From contig JAGRAG010000109.1 in NCBI GenBank assembly GCA_020435025.1, positions 1 to 11,307 on the forward strand: a stretch of 11,307 nt of DNA. Reading direction: 5' to 3'. The DNA comes from Bdellovibrionales bacterium. Its GTDB lineage: Bacteria > Bdellovibrionota > Bdellovibrionia > Bdellovibrionales > UBA1609. Shown here in pieces: positions 1-6,947 of this stretch (position 1 is its first letter; the number at the start of each line of letters is the position of its first letter). The notes under the pieces were generated by a model. That model did no database searches. It was given only the letters and a program-made list of their open reading frames with translations, and was not told the DNA's origin. The position numbers were made by a program, and so were the translations under genes.

Positions 1-140
1 GCGTAAGAAGAGTTGTCAATCACGAATGTCCCCACAAAAGGCTCAAACCAGGCGGTCCGCAGCTCCGCTCGCTGTGCGAGCAGTGCACCGACCGAACTCG
101 CTTTTGCGGGGACATTCATGATTGACAAATCTTCTTACGC
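1..140. repeat. Long inverted repeat with GC-rich core (MITE- or REP-like)
   Basis: Positions 1-40 and 101-140 are reverse complements with only three mismatches (left positions 12, 23 and 34), so the arms match at 37 of 40 bases. The 60-nt core is GC-rich and holds a smaller perfect hairpin, gctcgc (67-72) with gcgagc (76-81) around a 3-nt loop. No ORF or transposase is inside. It lies downstream of trmB on that gene's 3' side, so it could be a non-autonomous mobile repeat, an extragenic palindrome or a structured RNA segment. The left edge coincides with the window edge, so its true end is not known. Confidence 0.85.
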
Positions 141-161
141 AAATGATTTGCAATTAAAGGA

Positions 162-206
162 TTCCATTTGAACAACGTTGCTTCTTCTGCAATTGTGACA
201 ATGGAA
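162..206 (-). terminator. Possible trmB 3' hairpin
   Basis: An outer 7-bp stem (162-168 with 200-206) encloses an inner 5-bp stem (177-181 with 189-193, one G-U) and a 7-nt loop. It starts 24 nt beyond the trmB stop. The following minus-strand sequence is AT-rich but lacks a clean T-run, so the call as an intrinsic terminator is weak. Confidence 0.3.
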
Positions 207-229
207 ATGGCTTGCCGCGTCCCGAAAAT

Positions 230-925
230 TTAACCGGGAACCTGAAATGTGGCGCGGTGGATAGGGAGCCCTTGTTTTAAAAAGATCTTTTCAAAGTGGG
301 TCACAAAGTTTTCCGACTGGTAATCGGAATTGTGCAAATCATATGTGATGGAGGTCTGTTGATAGGCACTTCGTTCAAAACATTCCATAGCCCAGTCAAA
401 ATAATCGCGGTTGTCTGTTTTGAACTCTAATTCCGCTCCTTTTTTTTGTAGCTTAAACAACGTTGTTAAAAAGGCGTCATTGATCAGTCGATGCTTCTTT
501 TGCTTTTCCTTCGGCCACGGATCAGGAAAATGGATCATGACCCTATCTAACTCGCCGGCGGCGAAAAGATGGTCTGGAAATCCGGCATCGTATCTGACAA
601 TACGTGCGTTCTTGGCACCATGGTTTAAGGCACGGCGAATCGATTGAATTAAAGGTTTAAATTTCCACTCAATTCCAATTAAATTTCTTTTGGGATTCTG
701 TTCAGCATAATGCGCAAAATGAATGCCATTTCCGGTACCAATTTCTAGGTCAATAGGGGCACTTGAGGAATCAGCAAACACCTGTGTGGCCCACTGACCT
801 TTATTTAAAACCGACCGTTTCTCACAAAAGGCCCATGGAGCAAACTCCGTTTGCAGTGCCTGAACATAATAAGTGGGTTGCGGCAGACCATCTGTCCGAC
901 AAATGCGAATTCTTTTTTGCGACAT
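230..925 (-). CDS. trmB: tRNA (guanine-N7-)-methyltransferase TrmB
   Basis: TrmB transfers a methyl group from S-adenosylmethionine to N7 of G46 in the tRNA variable loop, in the cytoplasm. In the 231-residue form given here the SAM motif I DLEIGTGNG is at about 59-67, GIEWKFKPL follows at 84-92, the family signature FPDPWPK with a basic tail is at 133-139, and the TDN motif is at 170-172; all are diagnostic. An in-frame ATG 69 nt upstream (994) would give 254 residues, but the extra N-terminus looks unrelated to the family, and the 231-residue form matches the usual length (about 210-240). Neither start has a clear Shine-Dalgarno site, so the start is uncertain. The gene is divergent from the gamma-glutamyltransferase gene, and the region between them must hold both promoters; no convincing -35/-10 pair could be fixed there. 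Confidence 0.93.
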   Translation of the reverse strand: MSQKRIRICRTDGLPQPTYYVQALQTEFAPWAFCEKRSVLNKGQWATQVFADSSSAPIDLEIGTGNGIHFAHYAEQNPKRNLIGIEWKFKPLIQSIRRALNHGAKNARIVRYDAGFPDHLFAAGELDRVMIHFPDPWPKEKQKKHRLINDAFLTTLFKLQKKGAELEFKTDNRDYFDWAMECFERSAYQQTSITYDLHNSDYQSENFVTHFEKIFLKQGLPIHRATFQVPG

Positions 926-1081
926 GACAAAGTGTGTAGCAAAGGGGCTTTGAGAGCGCAAGTGAAAAGCCGCGTCCGACTTGCGTATACTCATTGGATT
1001 TATTACAAACTATTAAGGAAGTTAAATTCATTCGTTTATCATCTTTTATTTTACCTTTCCAAAGGGCCAACGGAACCAAAT

Positions 1082-2731
1082 ATGAAACTAAAAACAACCG
1101 CTTTATTGATTTCACTTTTTTTCTCCTTAATGTCATGGGCCGTTCCCTTTAAGGGACACAAGATCGTCATGGCCGGTCCATCGCCCTATGCCACGGCGAT
1201 CGGTCAAGAAATCGCGGAAAAAGGGGGAAACGTTGTCGATGTCGCCGTTGCCGTAGGAATTGCCCTGGCTATCACCAGTCCCTATTATGCCTCTCTTGGT
1301 GGTGGAGGCTTTGCAATGGTCAAAATGCCTGGACAAAAACCAGTGGCCTTAGATTTCAGGGAGGTGGCACCATCAAGCACCCATCCCAAGTTTTACATCG
1401 ATAAATCGGAAAATGCATCCCGAGAGGGTGGAACGGCCATCGCCATTCCTGGCATTCCCGCAGGCTATTATGAACTTCACAAAAAGTACGGCAGAGTCAG
1501 TTGGTCAGAGCTTTTAAGCGCTCCTCTTCGTCTTGCTGAAAATGGTTTTCGAGTATCTGGGGATTGGGTCTCTTTCACCCAGCAAAATAAGGACCGTTTT
1601 AATTCATCGGGAAAAAAGTTCTTTTTCAAGGCTAAAGGTCGAGAGTACCTGCCTGGAGAAATCTTAAAACAACCTCAACTAGCCAAGGCAATAAAGCTTC
1701 TACAAAAGAAAAAGCGAGACGGTTTTTATAAGGGAGAGATCGCCAAAGATCTTGTCAACTCTATCAATAAAGAGGGAGGAACCGTTTCCCTTAAGGATTT
1801 TGAAAACTACCAAGTACGATGGCTTAAACCTCTTTCCGCAGATTTCAGAGGCTACAAAGTCTATATGATGCCTCCCCCTTCTAGTGGCGGCATCGTGATG
1901 CAGACAGCCTTTCATCTAATGGATCAATTAAAGCCGGAAGAGCAAAAACATCTCAGTGTGAATGAAACCCATCTTTTAGGAGAAATTCTTAGTCGTGCCT
2001 ATCGAGGACGAGCCCTCCTTGGTGATCCGGACTTTTATAAAAATCCACTTGAGCGAATCTTGTCGAAAAACTATCTTTCTGAAATGGCTCATTCGGTTGA
2101 AATTGATAAAACCCGTGAACTAGAACCCCTTTCCGAGGGAATCCCAAATGAAAGCAACGAGACCACACATTTTTCTGTACTTGATAAAAACGGAGCCAGC
2201 GTCGCGATGACAATTACTCTAAATGGAAGATATGGCTCTGGTGTTGTTAGTCGGAAATACGGCATTGCTTTAAACAATGAGATGGACGATTTTACAACTA
2301 TCCCAGGCAAACCAAACATGTTTGGACTTATTCAAGGAAATGGAAATATTGTCGAACCCGGCAAACGCCCTCTTAGCTCTATGAGCCCCACCCTCGTCGA
2401 AAAAGGTGGCAAAGTGGTTTTATCTATAGGTGCTCCCGGCGGACCGAGAATAATCAGCAGTGTGATTCAAGTCATCTACAGAGTTTTAGTAAGAGATATG
2501 AATATCGACGAAGCCATTCAAGCCCCGAGAGTCCACCACCAATTTCTACCAAGAAAACTCTACGTCGACAGCAACCGTTGGTCCCCAGAATCACTTAAAG
2601 GATTAAGGGCCAAAGGACATCAGGTGGAAGAAAGCTGGATGGGACGAGTTTATGCAGCTCATCGCACGGAAGATCAATTGCTCGAAGCCGCTTATGACGC
2701 CCGAGGCGAGGGAGCTGCTTCCGGATACTAA
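1082..2731 (+). CDS. ggt: Gamma-glutamyltransferase, exported (GGT family)
   Basis: This enzyme cleaves or transfers the gamma-glutamyl group of glutathione and similar peptides in the periplasm or outside the cell. The chosen ATG begins a signal peptide with a hydrophobic core and SWA|V cleavage near residue 20; the open frame continues 231 nt upstream (to 851), overlapping trmB, without signal-like sequence. Family landmarks run at a constant offset of 30 from E. coli GGT as I remember its numbering: Arg93 in DFRE (substrate carboxylate), autoprocessing Thr361 in ESNE|TTH, Asn381, Asp403 in MDDF, Ser432-Ser433 in PLSSMSPT, and Gly453-Gly454 in APGGPRI. Self-cleavage before Thr361 should give a 360-residue precursor large chain and a 189-residue small chain. 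Phe414 stands where E. coli has the lid Tyr444. All catalytic residues are present, so it should be active. It converges on the tsx-like gene with only 15 nt between stops and no hairpin there. Confidence 0.95.
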   Translation: MKLKTTALLISLFFSLMSWAVPFKGHKIVMAGPSPYATAIGQEIAEKGGNVVDVAVAVGIALAITSPYYASLGGGGFAMVKMPGQKPVALDFREVAPSSTHPKFYIDKSENASREGGTAIAIPGIPAGYYELHKKYGRVSWSELLSAPLRLAENGFRVSGDWVSFTQQNKDRFNSSGKKFFFKAKGREYLPGEILKQPQLAKAIKLLQKKKRDGFYKGEIAKDLVNSINKEGGTVSLKDFENYQVRWLKPLSADFRGYKVYMMPPPSSGGIVMQTAFHLMDQLKPEEQKHLSVNETHLLGEILSRAYRGRALLGDPDFYKNPLERILSKNYLSEMAHSVEIDKTRELEPLSEGIPNESNETTHFSVLDKNGASVAMTITLNGRYGSGVVSRKYGIALNNEMDDFTTIPGKPNMFGLIQGNGNIVEPGKRPLSSMSPTLVEKGGKVVLSIGAPGGPRIISSVIQVIYRVLVRDMNIDEAIQAPRVHHQFLPRKLYVDSNRWSPESLKGLRAKGHQVEESWMGRVYAAHRTEDQLLEAAYDARGEGAASGY

Positions 2732-2746
2732 TATCAATCCCAGAAA

Positions 2747-3565
2747 TCAAAGATTGTACTTAAGCGTAAAAATTGAAGCGTCTTGATAAGAAGGCGTTCC
2801 TAATTTGTGGTCCGCATATCTATACTGAAGTCCCAAACTGTATTTGACTTCCGGCTTCCACCAAAAAGAAAGCGCTCCATTGTGTCCTTCATTTTTTTTA
2901 TGAATTCCTTTGACTCCATAACGATCGTTCCGGTTGACTTCCGTTTCGTGCCACCAAAAAAAAGAAAAAGGCTGACCCAAAGTTCGAAAGTCTACGCTCA
3001 TCAACCAGCCCAACATCAATCCATTAAATCCATTGTACCCTGAAAAGCTCGTTCCAGAAGCCGCGACCTCAGAAGGGGTTTCCACATGCGAGACCACATC
3101 ATGCAATCCCAAAAATGGCTGAAACCAAAATCGATCTCTACGAAAATCGTAGGCGAACCCTAAAACACGGTTCTGTTCTTGAAAACCCTTTGTCGTTATC
3201 TGATAAACATGCCCATAACCATGCCAGTTCGTTTTATATATCTTTACAGTGACAGCCCCTTTACTCGCCGTCCGAATTCCTCGACCTTCCGAATTATCGG
3301 CACTGGCTCCCGGGTTTTCAATATCTAAAAACCCATAAAGAGTTCCCCAGTCATATCCACCACCACCTTCGATCTCAAAGTAAGCAAAATCCCGTTTGAG
3401 ACCACTGACTTCAGATCGTTTTTCGGTCTTTTCTGTCCAGTCCAAGTAGTTTCCACTAACACTGGAAAACCCATATATCTGTTTCGCCTCTGCGAAAGTG
3501 GCGCTAGCCAAGACAAAAAAAATAAAACTAGAAATCAACAGCGGCTTCGAAATTATAAACTTCAT
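2747..3565 (-). CDS. Tsx-like nucleoside-specific outer-membrane channel
   Basis: The 272-residue product has a signal peptide (hydrophobic stretch about 8-24, cleavage near ATFA|EA at 25) and then alternating aromatic/polar sequence typical of a beta-barrel. The YFEIEGGGGYDWGTLYGFLDI region (about 62-82) is the characteristic strand-turn-strand block of the Tsx/OmpK channel family, which passes nucleosides across the outer membrane. The last residues, FTLKYNL, resemble a terminal beta-strand but end in Leu rather than the usual Phe. The ATG has an AAGGAA site 8 nt upstream (3574-3579) that lies inside the end of the preceding gene. The 38-nt overlap with the phosphatase gene suggests translational coupling and one transcript. 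Substrate specificity is inferred from family resemblance; a general porin is the alternative. Confidence 0.8.
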   Translation of the reverse strand: MKFIISKPLLISSFIFFVLASATFAEAKQIYGFSSVSGNYLDWTEKTEKRSEVSGLKRDFAYFEIEGGGGYDWGTLYGFLDIENPGASADNSEGRGIRTASKGAVTVKIYKTNWHGYGHVYQITTKGFQEQNRVLGFAYDFRRDRFWFQPFLGLHDVVSHVETPSEVAASGTSFSGYNGFNGLMLGWLMSVDFRTLGQPFSFFWWHETEVNRNDRYGVKGIHKKNEGHNGALSFWWKPEVKYSLGLQYRYADHKLGTPSYQDASIFTLKYNL

Positions 3566-4502
3566 CCGTTAAATTCCTTTTCATGATATTTAATTGTTGT
3601 TCAAAAACTGGTCGATAGACTCTTTCCCAAAGTTGAATCACATCTTGTTTAGAAATTTCATTAAAGGCTTCAACTCGTTTATCGAGAAAGCCGTAGCGAA
3701 AGGTGTTCACTTCAGGGACAAAAAGCTCGCCCCCATACTGGGCCGTGAAGGCTTCCCATACCCTATTGGTGTTTTTCACCTGATCATCCATAAAAATCAC
3801 CACTTTGGGAGACAGCTGCCGGTCTTGCATCCAAATTTTTAAAAGAGCTCCCTTATGCTGACCAGAAGTAAAAAAGACACCATCTCTGTAGACGGCAGGT
3901 CTCGGTTTATTCAGTTTATAATCGGCTATCTGTCGCAGTGTAAAACCGTATTTGGATTGCAGCTCTCTCACATTATAAGGCATCATAGAAAGATAATCTC
4001 TTTCCTCAATCGGAGAGGCGGTTCTTAAAAGATTGTAACCGGCCTTATACAATTCGCGAAAGGCTGGACTTTTAAACTCGGGGCCGCGAGAGGTCAAACC
4101 GATCACCATAACTCCGTCATCTTGCAATCGACGAATCAACTCGATGGTCTTCGGTTCTGGAGCATGCATTGGAAGCACATCATACAAAAACCCTTGTACA
4201 CTTAGGAGGCCATCAAAACTCAAGGCAACGGCACCATGTCTTTGTTTGTAATCGTCACCCTCGGAACCTAAAACCATAGCTTCCTGCCAGTTCCACCACT
4301 GATCACTCCCTAATTCCCCATCCATAGTCACCAATGTGTTATCAATATCCATGACCACAAGAATTTCATCAGATTTGTAGTTGGTGGTCAGCTCAACGAA
4401 AATCTGCTCAAATTGATCAATAGACTTAATGTCAAACTGCTGGCTCGCCGATGCCACTAAGGATAGAAAGAAAAACAAAAAACCTAATACTCGAAAGATC
4501 AC
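3528..4502 (-). CDS. Exported DUF2608 HAD-superfamily phosphatase
   Basis: A 324-residue protein with an N-terminal signal peptide (cleavage near residue 19, VASA|S) followed by a HAD-type phosphatase domain. Motif I is MDIDNT with nucleophile Asp52 and acid Asp54, motif II is GLTSRG (Thr137 or Ser138), the motif III Lys is probably Lys217 in GQHKG, and motif IV is FMDD with Asp239-Asp240. The set matches the DUF2608 family, close to periplasmic acid phosphatases or 5'-nucleotidases. It starts at GTG with a perfect AGGAGG site (4508-4513) 5 nt upstream. It is first in a two-gene operon with the Tsx-like channel, which suggests that it dephosphorylates nucleotides outside the inner membrane so that nucleosides can be taken up. 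The exact substrate is inferred; a general phosphomonoesterase is possible. Confidence 0.88.
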   Translation of the reverse strand: MIFRVLGFLFFFLSLVASASQQFDIKSIDQFEQIFVELTTNYKSDEILVVMDIDNTLVTMDGELGSDQWWNWQEAMVLGSEGDDYKQRHGAVALSFDGLLSVQGFLYDVLPMHAPEPKTIELIRRLQDDGVMVIGLTSRGPEFKSPAFRELYKAGYNLLRTASPIEERDYLSMMPYNVRELQSKYGFTLRQIADYKLNKPRPAVYRDGVFFTSGQHKGALLKIWMQDRQLSPKVVIFMDDQVKNTNRVWEAFTAQYGGELFVPEVNTFRYGFLDKRVEAFNEISKQDVIQLWERVYRPVFEQQLNIMKRNLTDEVYNFEAAVDF

Positions 4503-4523
4503 CCCAACCTCCTAGATGCCCGT

Positions 4524-4552
4524 TTTTAACCCTAGAATGGATTTAAGGTCAA
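4524..4552 (-). promoter_or_regulatory. Candidate promoter of the phosphatase-tsx operon
   Basis: On the minus strand TTGACC (4547-4552) and TTAAAA (4524-4529) are separated by 17 nt. The predicted start near 4517 leaves a very short leader that still keeps the AGGAGG ribosome site at 4508-4513. The -35 is strong (5 of 6) and the -10 weak (3 of 6). Confidence 0.4.
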
Positions 4553-4670
4553 ATCCCCTTGGAACTAGGAATCCATGAATTTTTCTAAGTATCTGTTTTT
4601 ACAAACACAACATTTCAAAAATGAATCCATTTCGTTTTAAATGTGTGAGCCAGTGATATTTTTATCATTG

Positions 4671-4753
4671 TTCCACTGTTTCAAAGGCGAGAATTCCGAA
4701 AACTTTACATAAATACTTTTAGATTTTCGATAGTAGAACTTCAAACAGTGAAA
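4671..4753. repeat. Nested inverted repeat, possible RNA stem-loop
   Basis: cactgttt (4674-4681) pairs perfectly with aaacagtg (4743-4750), with extra pairs outside (4671-4672 with 4752-4753) and inside (4683-4684 with 4740-4741). Within the loop a second stem pairs cgaaaa (4697-4702) with ttttcg (4724-4729). The pairing is modest in an AT-rich stretch and could be chance. Confidence 0.35.
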
Positions 4754-4850
4754 TATCTTGGGTAACGTGGATATTTTTTCTGATTACAAAACGCATACAT
4801 GCCACAAATCAATGCCGATGCTTCACCCCTTTTCCGTCAAAAAATTCAAA

Positions 4851-4888
4851 GTGAAGGAGATTTTATGACCACGTCCGTAAAACAATAA
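4851..4888 (+). other. Seven-codon ORF with strong ribosome binding site
   Basis: A gaaggaga site (4853-4860) sits 4 nt before ATG at 4865, and the frame reads MTTSVKQ then TAA at 4886-4888. A hairpin terminator follows 21 nt later. No plus-strand gene lies downstream, so it is not an attenuator leader for a visible gene. It may be a tiny peptide mRNA, the stub of a decayed gene or chance. Confidence 0.2.
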
Positions 4889-4909
4889 TCCTATCGCTAG
4901 TAACAGATT

Positions 4910-4932
4910 CCCTGGCGGAGCTTCCGTCAGGG
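4910..4932. terminator. Terminator hairpin after the bufferin operon
   Basis: Stem 4910-4918 pairs with 4924-4932 (9 bp, one G-U) around a 5-nt loop. It directly abuts the stop codon of the bufC-like gene (4933-4935). The plus-strand side is followed by ttattctt, the minus-strand side only by mixed AT-rich sequence, so it could serve transcripts from both directions. Confidence 0.5.
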
Positions 4933-5718
4933 TTATTCTTGAAAAATCAATTCCTCAACCAGACTTTCACTCAGTAAGATTGAAAAGACGGTGGAAACTT
5001 GCTCGGGTGTGGCTAATTTCTGAACTTCCCACTTTTCGAGAAGCTCAATCATCGGCCCCGAATGTTTTTTTATCTGACAGAGTAACTCAAAGCTTCGTGC
5101 ATCGACTTCTCTGATAAAAACTTGGTTTTCTTTTTTAAAGAGCAGATAAAAATGCGGAGAGGTCTCATCAGGAATCTCATCGACCTTTTGGTGTTCTAGT
5201 TTTCTTAAATTCCAAAGAGCGTATGTATCAAATTGACAGTCCAAAAAGAAGATGGAGGCTAATTTCCAATGAGCCATAAAACTTTCTTCTTCCGATCTTA
5301 AAAGCTCCTCTTTTAATCCCGCTCTTGGCGGAAGGTGAAAGCACTGTATAAAAGCTCTTTCAAACTGGGCTAACTCGCTCAAAAAGGGAAACTCCTTAAG
5401 CTCCTCTCGGTCGTTTAAAAACTCCACCATTTTCAGACCGTAACTATTTAAATTGTATTCTTGTGACGGGTGGGCCTCTATATAGTCACGGCAAAGTTGA
5501 AAGAAATCCTCATCTCCCAAAAACCACCAAAGACTCTCAAAGTGATCCCCTAAGACCTCTATCATCCGTGCGTAGTACCCCTCTCTATGAACCTCAACGG
5601 CCTGAGCGGCGCCTATCGTTTTACCAGCCGGACAAATGGTACCGAGCAGTTCTGTGTTGGGGGTTCCTGTTAAAACCTGTTGAGCAAATACAGTTTGAAA
5701 CTCGGCCAGGGATCTCAC
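4933..5718 (-). CDS. bufC: DUF2063 (HvfC/BufC) partner protein of MNIO oxidase
   Basis: This 261-residue protein shows the DUF2063 N-terminal domain: a LAEFQTVFAQQVL helix near the start, VHREGYYARMIEVLGDHFESLWWFLGDE at about 42-70, and RDYIEAHPSQEYNLNSYG at about 76-93. The rest (about 110-261) is the less conserved C-terminal part. In bufferin and oxazolone/thioamide metallophore pathways this protein is the partner that helps the DUF692 oxidase recognise its precursor peptide. The start is GTG at 5718, sharing the 4-nt GTGA overlap with the stop of the oxidase gene, which indicates tight translational coupling; a weak GAGG lies about 7 nt upstream. It is the last gene of the operon, followed at once by a terminator hairpin. 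Function is assigned by family and context. Confidence 0.88.
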   Translation of the reverse strand: MRSLAEFQTVFAQQVLTGTPNTELLGTICPAGKTIGAAQAVEVHREGYYARMIEVLGDHFESLWWFLGDEDFFQLCRDYIEAHPSQEYNLNSYGLKMVEFLNDREELKEFPFLSELAQFERAFIQCFHLPPRAGLKEELLRSEEESFMAHWKLASIFFLDCQFDTYALWNLRKLEHQKVDEIPDETSPHFYLLFKKENQVFIREVDARSFELLCQIKKHSGPMIELLEKWEVQKLATPEQVSTVFSILLSESLVEELIFQE

Positions 5719-6563
5719 AAAACAACCTCGTTAGGAACTTTAGAAAAATTCCGCTGCCAAATGCGAATCGCTTTTTTGACCTCTTCTTCAACAACTGAAA
5801 ATTCAGGTATTTCTTCATCCCACTCCACCATAAAGGGAGTTTCGGGATTCTTACGAATCGTCTGTTCAAAAAGAGGCCAAACAGGATCATGAACAGGTCG
5901 CGAGTGCGTATCAAAAAGAAAGTCTTCTCTTTCTGTATATCCAGCCAAATGAATTTGAGAAATCTTGTCATGAGGAATGGTATCAATAAATTCGTGGCCT
6001 GAAAATCCATGATTCACAGAACTGACGTAAACATTATTTACATCCATAAGTAAACTGGCACCGGTCCGTTCTAAAACTTGATTTAAAAATTCCCACTCCG
6101 TCATCTCACTGGTTTCAAAAGTCATATATGTCGAAACATTTTCAATCACTAGAGGTCTTTTCAAAAAATCCTGAGCTTTAAGAACATTTTCAACAACAAT
6201 CTGTAGACTCTCTTGAGTGTAGGGAAATGGTAAAAGATCATGTAGGTTATGGCTTTTCCTACCAGACCAACACAGATGATCGGATACAATAAAAGGATCA
6301 ATATGCTCTATCAGTGTTTTCAAATTCTTTAGGTATTCGCCACTCAAACCTTCGGCACTTGCTAATGACATGGAAACCCCATGCAGTGCTATTTGATAGT
6401 CTTCTCGAATCAAGTTGAGAATTTGAAAGGGACGCCCCCTCGTATCCATATAGTTTTCCGAAACCACCTCAAACCATTTCAATGAAGTTTTTGGTCTGCT
6501 TTCAAGATAACTGTAATGGGTCGTTCTAAGACCCATTCCTGGCATACATCGGGGGACATTCAT
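5715..6563 (-). CDS. bufB: DUF692 multinuclear non-haem iron oxidase (MNIO), BufB-like
   Basis: A 282-residue TIM-barrel enzyme of the DUF692/MNIO family, related to MbnB, which uses a multi-iron centre and oxygen to modify cysteines of a precursor peptide. The N-terminal block with GMGLRTTHYS and WFEVVSENYMD is typical. Candidate metal ligands and active-site residues are His61 (LHGVSMS), Asp95-His96 (SDHLCW), Glu141-Asn142 (ENVS), Asp174 and Asn176 (DVNN), His205 (IHLAGY), Asp218, His220 and His225 (DTHSRPVHDPVW) and Glu247 (VEWDEEIPE). None of the expected positions appears lost. The ATG has AAGAGG (6570-6575) 6 nt upstream and lies 15 nt after the precursor gene's stop. In the bufferin pathway the product is expected to convert precursor cysteines to oxidised heterocycles (thiooxazoles); that chemistry is from the family, not visible here. 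Confidence 0.93.
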   Translation of the reverse strand: MNVPRCMPGMGLRTTHYSYLESRPKTSLKWFEVVSENYMDTRGRPFQILNLIREDYQIALHGVSMSLASAEGLSGEYLKNLKTLIEHIDPFIVSDHLCWSGRKSHNLHDLLPFPYTQESLQIVVENVLKAQDFLKRPLVIENVSTYMTFETSEMTEWEFLNQVLERTGASLLMDVNNVYVSSVNHGFSGHEFIDTIPHDKISQIHLAGYTEREDFLFDTHSRPVHDPVWPLFEQTIRKNPETPFMVEWDEEIPEFSVVEEEVKKAIRIWQRNFSKVPNEVVL

Positions 6564-6578
6564 AACAAACCTCTTAGC

Positions 6579-6860
6579 TTAACCTTCTTTAAAGGTTCCT
6601 TTTTTAGCTGTACACTCTTTTTCTGACATTTTTAACCAACCCTTACCTTTACAAGAGTTATGTCCCGCACAGTCTGAATGGTCGGTGTGACATGCAGACT
6701 TTCCTTTACAAGCATTAACTCCGTGGCATTCACCCGTCATTTCTTGAGCTGCTTTTTTTCCATGACCTTTCTCATGATTGTCCGCTAGGGATTGAGTAGA
6801 AGTTGCCATCATCAACCCGGACAAGGCAGCACCGGCTAAGATAAGTTTGTTTGTTTTCAT
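6579..6860 (-). CDS. bufA: Bufferin-type RiPP metallophore precursor (BufA2-like)
   Basis: A 93-residue protein with a Sec-type signal peptide (MKTNK, hydrophobic 6-18, likely cleavage after QSLA at about 26), a His/Lys-rich spacer (NHEKGHGKK), then a Cys-rich core. Six cysteines are at 45, 51, 57, 64, 70 and 83. The core contains an internal duplication: CHGVNACKGKS at 45-55 and CAGHNSCKGKG at 64-74 agree at 7 of 11 positions. This architecture, next to DUF692 and DUF2063 genes, is that of bufferins, which are modified on cysteines in the cytoplasm, exported, and bind metal (copper in studied cases) in the periplasm. GAGGAG (6869-6874) lies 8 nt before the ATG. It is the first gene of the operon. 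The BufA2 rather than BufA1 (DUF2282) or HvfA label rests on the CKGK pattern and is my recollection, so the subfamily is less certain than the role. Confidence 0.87.
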   Translation of the reverse strand: MKTNKLILAGAALSGLMMATSTQSLADNHEKGHGKKAAQEMTGECHGVNACKGKSACHTDHSDCAGHNSCKGKGWLKMSEKECTAKKGTFKEG

Positions 6861-6947
6861 ATTGAGTTCTCCTCTATTATAAGTATCCGAATTTCATCTT
6901 TGTAATACAGAGCCTTAATTCAAAACACTTTTATTTGATGTTTTCAC

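Larger units (their letters stand above)
4503..4932. other. 430-nt gene-free stretch between two minus-strand operons
   Basis: No protein gene of normal size is found on either strand. From right to left it holds a terminator hairpin (4910-4932), a 7-codon plus-strand ORF with a strong ribosome site (4851-4888), a nested inverted repeat (4671-4753), AT-rich sequence, and the candidate promoter of the phosphatase operon (4524-4552). The length is more than a simple promoter needs, so a small RNA is possible. No match to a known riboswitch was recognised. Confidence 0.6.

Noticed and set aside
851..1081. N-terminal extension of the gamma-glutamyltransferase frame back to 851
   Set aside because: It overlaps the trmB coding region on the other strand and would bury the clear signal peptide that begins at 1082.
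4503..4932. Cyclic-di-GMP riboswitch or the abundant attack-phase RNA described in Bdellovibrio
   Set aside because: The region lacks the conserved riboswitch core motifs I could recall; only weak stem-loops are visible.
5621..6010. 129-codon frame inside the MNIO/DUF2063 genes on the same strand
   Set aside because: It is an alternative frame of two well-recognised genes with tight coupling, and its product has no recognisable domain.
6876..6881. Perfect TATAAT on the minus strand as the main bufferin promoter
   Set aside because: Its transcript would start within the ribosome site, and no good -35 is present; the TTGACT/TACAAT pair upstream is better placed.
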